Shown here piece after piece: positions 1 to 5,417 of a DNA stretch of 11,897 nt. Made by a program: the position numbers and the translations under genes. The notes beneath the pieces were generated by a model. The model saw only the letters and a list, made by a program, of their open reading frames with translations, was not told the DNA's origin and made no database searches. Source of the stretch: CBDULX01 sp965368175 (GTDB lineage Bacteria; Pseudomonadota; Gammaproteobacteria; SZUA-229). Positions within the stretch are counted from its first letter, which is position 1, and every line of letters begins with the position of its first letter. The stretch is from positions 1 through 11,897 of the forward strand of contig CBDULX010000091.1 of the NCBI GenBank assembly GCA_965368175.1. The letters are read 5' to 3'.

Positions 1-44
1 CCGGGTGCTGTAGCGATAGCGGCTATGGTTTCATTGTTGGACAT
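1..44 (-). CDS. mnmE: tRNA modification GTPase MnmE (TrmE), 5' end only
   Basis: Reading leftward from the ATG at 44-42, the frame gives MSNNETIAAIATAP and runs off the window edge after 14 codons plus two bases. This closely resembles the N-terminus of gammaproteobacterial MnmE (E. coli begins MSDNDTIVAQATPPG). MnmE is also the expected gene downstream of yidC in this conserved cluster. With MnmG it modifies the wobble uridine of several tRNAs at carbon 5. None of its domains (folate-binding N-domain, helical domain, G domain) is visible beyond the first strand. There is no recognisable Shine-Dalgarno sequence: the 7 nt before the ATG are A/T only, and the arm of a long hairpin (52-126) begins directly upstream. 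The identification rests on few residues but is strongly supported by synteny. Confidence 0.85.
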   Translation of the reverse strand, partial: MSNNETIAAIATAP

Positions 45-51
45 ATTAATT

Positions 52-126
52 TGCCACAGAGGCACGAAGTTCACAGAGATAAGGTATCATTTTAATACAC
101 TCAGTGTTCTCCGTGCCTCTGTGGCA
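52..126. repeat. Long imperfect inverted repeat (hairpin) between yidC and mnmE
   Basis: TGCCACAGAGGCACG at 52-66 is perfectly complementary to 112-126. Inward the pairing continues with interruptions: 68-69 with 109-110, 72-74 with 104-106, and 76-78 with 100-102. A further short inverted repeat, GTAT(84-87)/ATAC(95-98), lies in the loop. The whole 75-bp element can therefore fold into one extended hairpin in either strand. It lacks a T-run on the minus-strand side, so it is not a standard rho-independent terminator. The CCACAGAGGCAC type of sequence resembles dispersed intergenic palindromes found in many bacterial genomes (recalled, not searched). It could act as a REP-like element, an RNA-stabilising hairpin or an attenuator ahead of mnmE. 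Confidence 0.85.
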
Positions 127-133
127 TACGAAT

Positions 134-1777
134 TTAGCTGGCTTCAATCCGTTTGGTAATTACATACTGCTGTGCAATGGACAGGGTATTGTTCACTACC
201 CAGTAGAGTACCAGTCCCGATGGGAAGAACAGGAAGAATATAGTAAACACGATCGGTAAAAACTGGAAAATTTTCTGCTGCATCGGATCCATGGGAGCGG
301 GATTCAATTTCTGCTGAATAAACATAGAGCCACCCATTAACAAGGGCAGGATGAAATAGGGGTCCTGCTCCGACAGGTTGGTAATCCACAAAGCAAATGG
401 CGCATTACGCATTTCAACCGATTCCAGCAGTACCCAGTAAAGAGCAATGAACACTGGAATCTGAACCACTATAGGCAAACAACCGCCCAGCGGATTGATC
501 TTCTCTTCCTTGTACATTTGCATCATAGCCTGAGACATGCGCTGGCGGTCTTCTCCATAACGCTCTTTCAGGGCCTGTAAACGAGGCGCCACCTTGCGCA
601 TCTTTGCCATAGACCTGTAACTGGTTTCCGACAGTTTATAAAACAGTAATTTTACGGTAATAGTGAGGAATATAATGGCCCAGCCCCAGTTATTAAAAAT
701 GCCATGGAATTTTTCAAGCAGCCAGTACAGCGGTTTCGCCAGAATAGTAAGTATCCCGTAGTCCACCGTCAGTTCCAGACCAGGCGCGATCTTTTCCAGA
801 CGATTCGGCAGTTTAGGTCCTACAACCAGCTGGCTGTGAAACCGGGCTTCCTCACCCGCTGCTATGTTTACTGCTGGTGATCGCATACCCAAAATGTAGC
901 GATTAGGGTTAGGATTGCGAGTGTAGGTGAAATTGCTTTCATGCTGATCAGGTATCCAGGCAGACAGGAAATAATGCTGGATCATGGCTATCCAGCCACC
1001 GTTCATATCTATTTTAAGATCCTTTTCCATGATGTCTGAGAAATCTACTTTTTCATATTTGATTTCTTCGTTATAAATTACACCGCCGGTGTAGGTGTAT
1101 ATAAAATTTGATTCATTGCTTGTGTCGGGTTCGCCACGATTAAGCTGGCGATACTGACTACCCGTCCAGCTCGAACTGGCTGATGAAATAAAATGCTCAA
1201 CATCAATAACGTATGAATTGCGTTTAAAGGTGTATACCTTTTTAGCCTGTACGCCGTCCTGTTCCCAGTACAGGTTTACTTTGACTTCATCGCTACCTTC
1301 TGCCAGACGATACTCATCCTGTTCCACCCGGTAAATTGCATGATGTGTTGGTGCAGCTGAATCTGAAGACAGCAGGCCAGACTGTGCAATGTGAAAGCGA
1401 CTTTCTTTGCTGGACAGTAGTTCGAAGTTCTGATCTCTGGCTTCGGAGCTCTCTGGATATTTACGTAATTTCAACTGCCGAATATCCCCGCCTTTCGAAT
1501 CTATTTCAAGGTCAAAAACATCAGTCACCACGCTCACAAATCGTCGATCTGCTTTGACCTGAACGTTATTAACGGTCATTTCAGGAGCAACCGATGGGGT
1601 ATCCAGTGCCTGTTCAGATTGTTGTACGGGTTCAGGCAATCCGATAGAACTGGAATCTTGAGCGCTAACAACTACCTGAGGAACTGGCTTTGGACCATAA
1701 TCCTGTTGCCAGGCCTGCCAGAGCAAAAACAGTATAAAAAAGAAAGAGATATAAAGCAGGGTACGTTGATTATCCAT
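134..1777 (-). CDS. yidC: Membrane protein insertase YidC (Oxa1 family)
   Basis: YidC inserts proteins into the inner membrane, alone or with SecYEG, and helps fold them. The product has 547 aa against 548 in E. coli. In order it shows an N-terminal transmembrane anchor (about residues 7-22), a low-complexity linker, a large periplasmic beta domain (about 65-330), and the five-helix Oxa1 core from about 345. The core includes NWGWAIIFLTITVK, SMAKMRKVAPRL, NPLGGCLPIVVQIPVF, APFALWITNLSEQDPY, DPMQQKIFQFLPIVFT and FPSGLVLYWVVNN. By alignment from memory, the groove position that is Arg366 in E. coli is Lys376 here, a conservative change. The ATG at 1777 lies 9 nt after the yidD stop, with a poor Shine-Dalgarno sequence, which suggests translational coupling to yidD. 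The C-terminus is short (KRIEAS) and lacks a long basic tail. It is transcribed with rpmH-rnpA-yidD. Confidence 0.98.
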   Translation of the reverse strand: MDNQRTLLYISFFFILFLLWQAWQQDYGPKPVPQVVVSAQDSSSIGLPEPVQQSEQALDTPSVAPEMTVNNVQVKADRRFVSVVTDVFDLEIDSKGGDIRQLKLRKYPESSEARDQNFELLSSKESRFHIAQSGLLSSDSAAPTHHAIYRVEQDEYRLAEGSDEVKVNLYWEQDGVQAKKVYTFKRNSYVIDVEHFISSASSSWTGSQYRQLNRGEPDTSNESNFIYTYTGGVIYNEEIKYEKVDFSDIMEKDLKIDMNGGWIAMIQHYFLSAWIPDQHESNFTYTRNPNPNRYILGMRSPAVNIAAGEEARFHSQLVVGPKLPNRLEKIAPGLELTVDYGILTILAKPLYWLLEKFHGIFNNWGWAIIFLTITVKLLFYKLSETSYRSMAKMRKVAPRLQALKERYGEDRQRMSQAMMQMYKEEKINPLGGCLPIVVQIPVFIALYWVLLESVEMRNAPFALWITNLSEQDPYFILPLLMGGSMFIQQKLNPAPMDPMQQKIFQFLPIVFTIFFLFFPSGLVLYWVVNNTLSIAQQYVITKRIEAS

Positions 1778-1786
1778 CAGATTCTA

Positions 1787-2017
1787 TCATTTAGGGTTAT
1801 TGTTCTGTTCGGGAACCGGGTCATACCCGCCTTCGTGCCAGGGATGACATCTACCAATTCGTTTTATGGCCATCCAGCCACCGCGAAATATACCAAATCG
1901 TGAAATTGCTTCAACCGAATAAGTCGAACAGGTCGGCGTGTAACGGCAATGTGGCGGGAAAAATGGACTAATCGCCGTCTGGTAAACCCGTATTAATCCA
2001 ATCAAGATTCTTCGCAT
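1787..2017 (-). CDS. yidD: Membrane protein insertion efficiency factor YidD
   Basis: This is a small protein of 76 aa (the family is usually about 70-100). It carries the family signature HCRYTPTCSTYSVEAISRFG followed by GGWMAIKRIGRCHPWHEGGYDPVP. The N-terminus is a short amphipathic or hydrophobic helix (IGLIRVYQTAISPFFPP) expected to associate with the inner face of the membrane. The family assists insertion of YidC-dependent membrane proteins; its exact mechanism is not settled. The start lies inside the end of rnpA, with a 16-bp overlap in another frame, and the stop is 9 nt before yidC. That is the classic rnpA-yidD-yidC packing and implies coupled translation. Confidence 0.96.
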   Translation of the reverse strand: MRRILIGLIRVYQTAISPFFPPHCRYTPTCSTYSVEAISRFGIFRGGWMAIKRIGRCHPWHEGGYDPVPEQNNNPK

Positions 2018-2367
2018 TGCTTTATCAGTTTAATCCAGTGCTTATCCAGGGAATCAAATAGTACTCGATTATTTAGTGTTTTAGTCACCGGTTTGGCCAT
2101 TACTACAAAATCTGCTGCAGGTAATCTTGACTGATTCAATCTGAAGCTTTCTCGTATAATTCGTTTGATACGATTTCTTTCTACTGCGAGTCTGGCGTTT
2201 TTCTTAGATATCGCCAGCCCCAGTCGGGGGGAGTGTTCACCATTCAGGCGAGCCAATATGATAAACAGACGATCACTCGATCGAATGGCCTGGTTAAATA
2301 CTTGACTGAATTCCGCAGGCTTTAAAAGCCTGACGCGCCTGGAAAAGCGCGCCCGGATTGCATTCAT
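2002..2367 (-). CDS. rnpA: Ribonuclease P protein component (C5 protein)
   Basis: RnpA is the protein subunit that binds the RNase P RNA and the 5' leader of precursor tRNAs, helping remove that leader. The product is 121 aa and very basic, against 119 in E. coli. It shows RVRLLKPAEFSQVF near the N-terminus, PRLGLAISKKNARLAVERN in the middle, and the RNA-binding RNR motif RNRIKRIIRESFR, followed by DFVVMAKP. The ATG at 2367 is the only plausible start: the in-frame codons back to the rpmH stop include no ATG, GTG or TTG. A weak purine run (AAGAGA) sits rather far upstream, about 13 nt from the ATG. It lies 33 nt after rpmH and overlaps yidD by 16 bp. Confidence 0.97.
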   Translation of the reverse strand: MNAIRARFSRRVRLLKPAEFSQVFNQAIRSSDRLFIILARLNGEHSPRLGLAISKKNARLAVERNRIKRIIRESFRLNQSRLPAADFVVMAKPVTKTLNNRVLFDSLDKHWIKLIKQCEES

Positions 2368-2400
2368 ATGCGGTTCTAAATCTCTTGGGAGAGCTGGAAC

Positions 2401-2535
2401 TTATGCAGACAAACGTACCCGACCCTTGGCGCGACGGGTTTTTAGTACTTTACGGCCACCTACAGTACGACTACGAGCACGGAAACCATGGGTGCGTGCA
2501 CGTTTGAGGTTGCTGGGTTGAAATGTTCTTTTCAT
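2401..2535 (-). CDS. rpmH: 50S ribosomal protein L34
   Basis: The 44-codon frame from the ATG at 2535 to the TAA at 2401 begins [20 protein letters not shown] and ends [11 protein letters not shown]. It is Arg/Lys-rich throughout, as expected for L34 (46 aa in E. coli, beginning [20 protein letters not shown]). L34 is a small protein of the large ribosomal subunit that sits in 23S rRNA. It is the first gene of the leftward operon, diverges from dnaA, and is preceded by AAGG about 9 nt upstream of the ATG. A near-consensus promoter lies at 2579-2607. High expression is expected from this promoter and from the protein's role. Confidence 0.98.
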   Translation of the reverse strand: [44 protein letters not shown]

Positions 2536-2553
2536 TGCTCAGGACCTTACATC

Positions 2554-2567
2554 ATTTTCATGAAAAT
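2554..2567. repeat. Perfect 14-bp palindrome in the rpmH leader
   Basis: ATTTTCATGAAAAT is fully self-complementary. It falls between the predicted rpmH transcription start (about 2572) and the rpmH ribosome-binding site, where a repressor would act. As RNA it would form only a weak A/U stem. A DNA operator is possible but unproven. Confidence 0.4.
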
Positions 2568-2578
2568 TCGGGCCGTGA

Positions 2579-2607
2579 ATTCTACTCCCTGAGCATTTAA
2601 GAGTCAA
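2579..2607 (-). promoter_or_regulatory. Sigma70-type promoter for rpmH-rnpA-yidD-yidC
   Basis: On the minus strand TTGACT (2607-2602) and TAGAAT (2584-2579) are separated by exactly 17 bp. Each hexamer has one mismatch to consensus. Transcription would start near 2572, giving a leader of about 36 nt before the rpmH ATG. It is the best-looking promoter in the window. Confidence 0.8.
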
Positions 2608-2669
2608 AATAAAACAACTAAAAGCAGTTACATAAATTTAATCGCCGATCATCCAATTTATATTTCGTC

Positions 2670-2689
2670 ATACTGGAATGCAGTATAAA
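2670..2689 (+). promoter_or_regulatory. Candidate dnaA -10 element embedded in an inverted repeat
   Basis: TATAAA at 2684-2689 is a reasonable -10 hexamer 39 bp upstream of the dnaA GTG. No good -35 hexamer is found 16-18 bp upstream. A perfect 6-bp inverted repeat, ATACTG(2670-2675)-N5-CAGTAT(2681-2686), overlaps the left part of the -10. This would suit a repressor or activator site, but no regulator can be named. No DnaA box was found in this spacer. Confidence 0.4.
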
Positions 2690-2727
2690 ATGCTCGGTTC
2701 ATTTTTTAATTCATCAGGGGATCCATT

Positions 2728-4080
2728 GTGGGAAATGCTCTGTGGGGCAAATGCCTGCAATTGCTGGAGGAAGAGCTGTCTGACCAGCAATTAAATACCT
2801 GGATTCGCCCTTTACAGGTGGTAGAAGATCCAGGTGTGCTGCGCCTGCTCGCCCCCAACAGTTTTGTACTGGACTGGGTTAAACAGCACTTCCTGGAACA
2901 GATTTCACGAATCATTGAACAGATTAGTGGTAGCCAGGCCATAAAATTGTCACTGGAAGTAGGTTCACAGAATAAATCAAGGCAAGAACCTGAGGTGAAA
3001 ATCACCAGCCCTGGATTCTCCTTGCCTAATAATTACGAAACGCCCAGTGTACTGGAAAATATTGAACACAATCTGAATATGGGATATACCTTTGATAATT
3101 TTGTCGAAGGTAAATCCAATCAATTGGCAAGAGCTGCTTCTTATCAGGTCGCAGATAACCCTGGTGCCAATAATCCCCTGTTTCTGTATGGCGGTGTAGG
3201 CCTGGGTAAAACCCATCTCATGCATGCAGTCGGCAATCGTATGCGACAGAATAAGCCAGACGCCCGTATTGTTTACTTACACTCAGAACGGTTTGTCAGT
3301 CACATGATTAAAGCTCTTCAAAACAACATGATTGACGAATTTAAGGGCTTTTATCGTTCATTAGATGCACTTCTCATAGATGACATTCAGTTTTTTGCAG
3401 GTAAAGAACGTTCACAGGAAGAGTTTTTTCATACTTTCAATGCTCTGCTAGAAGGTGGCCGCCAAATCATCATGACCTGTGATCGATACCCCAAGGAAAT
3501 AGAAGGACTGGAAGACCGCCTCAAATCACGTTTTGGCTGGGGTTTACCTGTGTGCATCGAACCACCGGAACTGGAAACACGAGTTGCAATCCTCAACAAA
3601 AAAGCTGAGGAATTCGGCATTGCTCTGCCAAACGAGGTTTCTTTTTTTATTGCGAAGCGGATTCGCTCCAATATTCGTGAACTGGAAGGAGCTCTACGCC
3701 GTATCATGGCCACAGCCAATTTCACAGGTAAACCCGTTACCCTGGAATTTGCCAAAGAAACCCTGCGTGATCTTATAGCTTCTCACGACAAACTGGTGAC
3801 CATAGAAAATATCCAGAAAACCGTGGCAGAATATTACAAAATACGCAGTTCGGATTTACTCTCTAATCGTCGAAGCCGCTCTATTACTCGTCCACGACAA
3901 CTGGCCATGGCCCTGTCAAAAGAGCTCACCAATCATAGCCTGCCAGAAATCGGCAATGCTTTTGGTGGACGAGACCATACAACCGTATTACACGGCTGTC
4001 GTAAAATAATCGAATTAAGAGAGTCAGATTCAAGAATTAATGAAGATTACACAAACCTGTTACGTATATTGAGTAACTAG
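2728..4080 (+). CDS. dnaA: Chromosomal replication initiator protein DnaA
   Basis: DnaA binds 9-bp boxes at oriC, assembles as an ATP-bound oligomer, melts the origin and recruits the helicase. The product has 450 aa (E. coli 467), with the difference mostly a short linker. Domain I is about residues 1-80 (LWGKCLQLLEEELSDQQLNTW, APNSFVLDWV). Domain II is short, about 85-112. The AAA+ domain has Walker A GGVGLGKTH at 155-163, Walker B LLIDDIQFF at 215-223 and SRFGWGLPVCIEPPELETR at about 267-285. Domain IV carries the DNA-binding signature GGRDHTTVLHGCRKI at 413-427. The start is a GTG with a strong AGGGG Shine-Dalgarno sequence at 2716-2720, and the N-terminus aligns with known DnaA. The TAG stop lies inside the first DnaA box of the downstream origin. 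It is the first gene of the dnaA-dnaN-recF-gyrB set. Confidence 0.98.
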   Translation: MGNALWGKCLQLLEEELSDQQLNTWIRPLQVVEDPGVLRLLAPNSFVLDWVKQHFLEQISRIIEQISGSQAIKLSLEVGSQNKSRQEPEVKITSPGFSLPNNYETPSVLENIEHNLNMGYTFDNFVEGKSNQLARAASYQVADNPGANNPLFLYGGVGLGKTHLMHAVGNRMRQNKPDARIVYLHSERFVSHMIKALQNNMIDEFKGFYRSLDALLIDDIQFFAGKERSQEEFFHTFNALLEGGRQIIMTCDRYPKEIEGLEDRLKSRFGWGLPVCIEPPELETRVAILNKKAEEFGIALPNEVSFFIAKRIRSNIRELEGALRRIMATANFTGKPVTLEFAKETLRDLIASHDKLVTIENIQKTVAEYYKIRSSDLLSNRRSRSITRPRQLAMALSKELTNHSLPEIGNAFGGRDHTTVLHGCRKIIELRESDSRINEDYTNLLRILSN

Positions 4081-4087
4081 TGGATAA
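4079..4087 (-). promoter_or_regulatory. DnaA box, one mismatch
   Basis: AGTGGATAA differs from the complement of TTATCCACA at one end base. It overlaps the last two bases of the dnaA stop codon. Confidence 0.65.
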
Positions 4088-4089
4088 GG

Positions 4090-4098
4090 TGTGGATAA
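4090..4098 (-). promoter_or_regulatory. DnaA box, perfect consensus
   Basis: TGTGGATAA is the complement of TTATCCACA. It lies between two one-mismatch boxes on the same strand, 11 bp from the first and 23 bp from the next, forming the left array of oriC. Confidence 0.9.
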
Positions 4099-4112
4099 GC
4101 AGTTTAAAGAAC

Positions 4113-4121
4113 AGTGGATAA
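4113..4121 (-). promoter_or_regulatory. DnaA box, one mismatch
   Basis: AGTGGATAA has the same sequence as the first box and lies two helical turns from the perfect box at 4090. Confidence 0.65.
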
Positions 4122-4136
4122 AAATGAGCTTTCAAG

Positions 4137-4145
4137 TTATCCACA
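4137..4145 (+). promoter_or_regulatory. DnaA box, perfect consensus
   Basis: TTATCCACA on the plus strand faces the three minus-strand boxes. It lies 24 bp from the third of them. Confidence 0.9.
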
Positions 4146-4234
4146 TACTGTCTACATTTTTTAAGGTGCAAACACACTTGATGCTAGAACAGAAATAATT
4201 TGCTAAGCTTCTGAAAAATTTAATTAAACTTAAG

Positions 4235-4243
4235 TTATCCACA
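4235..4243 (+). promoter_or_regulatory. DnaA box, perfect consensus, next to the unwinding region
   Basis: TTATCCACA lies 7 bp before GGCGGC and 13 bp before the A/T tract. This box would place DnaA directly beside the strand-opening site. Confidence 0.9.
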
Positions 4244-4256
4244 AATTACTGGCGGC

Positions 4257-4299
4257 TTAATAACTATAACTAAGTATATATATAAATAAAATATAATTA
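4257..4299. other. Probable DNA unwinding element (DUE)
   Basis: Of 43 bases, 40 are A or T. The tract contains a tandem hexamer TAACTA TAACTA (4261-4272), a (TA)5 run (4275-4284) and further A/T sequence up to the dnaN ribosome-binding site. It directly follows the GC-rich GGCGGC block and the last DnaA box, the order expected of an origin core. Confidence 0.75.
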
Positions 4300-4308
4300 G
4301 GAAAGGCA

Positions 4309-5409
4309 ATGAAATTCAAAATACTGAGGGAAGATCTACTCACACCCCTTCAACAAGTGATTGGAGCTGTTGAAAAAAGACAAACTCTACCCGCTTTATC
4401 CAATGTACTGGTAAAAGCAAGCGATAATCTTTTATCACTGACCGCCACAGACCTGGAAATTGAACATGTTTCCAGCATAAACCTGGTGGTGGATGAACCG
4501 GGTGAAATCACCATTCCAGCCAAGAAATTACTGGATATCTGTAAATCTTTACCTAATGAAGCCGAAATCAGTGTAAATGTCGATGTGGACAAGGTTATGG
4601 TTAAATCTGGTCGCAGTCGCTTCACATTATCCACATTACCGGCTTCGGATTTTCCTTCTCTGGATGAAATTAGCAGTGTTTATGAATTTTCCATACCCCA
4701 GAATGTACTGAAAAACCTGATCGATAAAACAGCCTTTGCAATGGCACAGCAAGACGTACGATATTATTTAAATGGACTCATGTTTGAAGTTTCTGAGAAC
4801 ACTATCCGCAGTGTTGCTACAGATGGTCACAGACTTGCTTATTCAGACAGTGCTCTGGAAGTTAATATATCTGATTCCAGGCAGGTTATTATCCCTAGAA
4901 AGGGTGTCAGCGAGTTACAGAGACTGCTCTCTGATTCTGATGATCCGGTAAAAGTAATTCTGGGCAACAATCACATACAGTGTGAATTACCGAATCAACG
5001 ATTCACATCCAAACTTATCGACGGTCGTTTTCCTGACTATAAACGCGTTATGCCTGCTGAAGAGGGTAACTCTCTAGTCGTTAACCGCGATGCGTTGAGA
5101 CAGGCACTGATACGCGCTTCAATACTATCTAACGAAAAATACCGAGGTATACGCGTTATCCTGTCTCAAAACCTGCTTAAACTTCAGGCTCAGAATCCTG
5201 ACCAGGAAGAAGCGGATGTCGAACTGGAAATTGACTATCAGGGTGATGAGATGGAAGTAGGGATTAACGTTAATTACATGTTAGATGTTCTAAATACAAA
5301 TAACTACGAACAAGCTAAATTAATGATTAAGGATGCTAATAGCAGTTGTTTGATTATATTTCCCGATGATGACAACAGTCGCTATGTCATCATGCCAATG
5401 CGCCTCTAG
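4309..5409 (+). CDS. dnaN: DNA polymerase III subunit beta (sliding clamp)
   Basis: The beta clamp is a ring-shaped dimer that holds polymerase III and many repair proteins on DNA. The product is 366 aa, the same as E. coli, and begins MKFKILREDLLTPLQQVIGA. Three similar clamp folds are expected, about 1-120, 125-245 and 250-366. Recognisable blocks are RQTLPALSNVLVKAS, LTATDLEIE, FDNLMFE-type sequence (YYLNGLMFEVSENTIRSVAT), ATDGHRLAYSD, DGRFPDYKRVMP, and the C-terminal YVIMPMRL, which forms part of the peptide-binding pocket. The start has a good ribosome-binding site (AGG and AAGG within 4299-4306). A perfect DnaA box lies inside the gene at 4627-4635. It probably shares transcripts with dnaA; I found no convincing separate promoter. 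recF follows after 8 bp. Confidence 0.98.
   Translation: MKFKILREDLLTPLQQVIGAVEKRQTLPALSNVLVKASDNLLSLTATDLEIEHVSSINLVVDEPGEITIPAKKLLDICKSLPNEAEISVNVDVDKVMVKSGRSRFTLSTLPASDFPSLDEISSVYEFSIPQNVLKNLIDKTAFAMAQQDVRYYLNGLMFEVSENTIRSVATDGHRLAYSDSALEVNISDSRQVIIPRKGVSELQRLLSDSDDPVKVILGNNHIQCELPNQRFTSKLIDGRFPDYKRVMPAEEGNSLVVNRDALRQALIRASILSNEKYRGIRVILSQNLLKLQAQNPDQEEADVELEIDYQGDEMEVGINVNYMLDVLNTNNYEQAKLMIKDANSSCLIIFPDDDNSRYVIMPMRL
4627..4635 (+). promoter_or_regulatory. Extra perfect DnaA box inside dnaN
   Basis: TTATCCACA here coincides with codons 107-109 of dnaN (Leu-Ser-Thr), 384 bp downstream of the last oriC box. It may be chance, an outlying origin box or a site affecting dnaN transcription. Confidence 0.55.
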
Positions 5410-5417
5410 CACCCTGC

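Larger units (their letters stand above)
4079..4300. other. oriC: Probable chromosomal replication origin (oriC), dnaA-dnaN interval
   Basis: This 228-bp gene gap holds five DnaA boxes. Three lie on the minus strand: 4079-4087 (AGTGGATAA, one mismatch), 4090-4098 (TGTGGATAA, perfect) and 4113-4121 (AGTGGATAA, one mismatch). Two perfect TTATCCACA boxes lie on the plus strand at 4137-4145 and 4235-4243. Start-to-start distances among the first four are 11, 23 and 24 bp, close to whole helical turns. The last box is followed by GGCGGC (4251-4256) and then an A/T tract of 43 bp, the obvious unwinding region. Short palindromes AACTTAAGTT (4227-4236) and TTTAATTAAA (4219-4228) adjoin the last box. 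No GATC occurs in the interval. The position between dnaA and dnaN matches origins in several other bacteria. Function is inferred from sequence only. Confidence 0.88.

Noticed and set aside
1336..1903. Plus-strand open frames over yidC and yidD
   Set aside because: They are antisense to conserved membrane-insertion genes, with no ribosome-binding site and no recognisable protein.
2002..2017. 16-bp overlap of rnpA and yidD as a possible frameshift
   Set aside because: Both frames are complete and family-like. The overlap is the usual arrangement in this operon.
2706..3005. Opposite-strand open frame across the dnaA start
   Set aside because: It lies antisense to well-conserved dnaA domain I codons, and its Cys/Ser-rich product resembles no family I know. 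It is a shadow of dnaA.
4165..4185. Possible IHF site in oriC
   Set aside because: The minus-strand CATCAA followed by GTGTG fails the consensus at several fixed positions.
4178..4226. dnaN promoter candidates (TTGATG or TTGCTA with downstream A/T hexamers)
   Set aside because: No pair has both a fair -10 and correct spacing, and in such A/T-rich DNA partial hexamers are expected.
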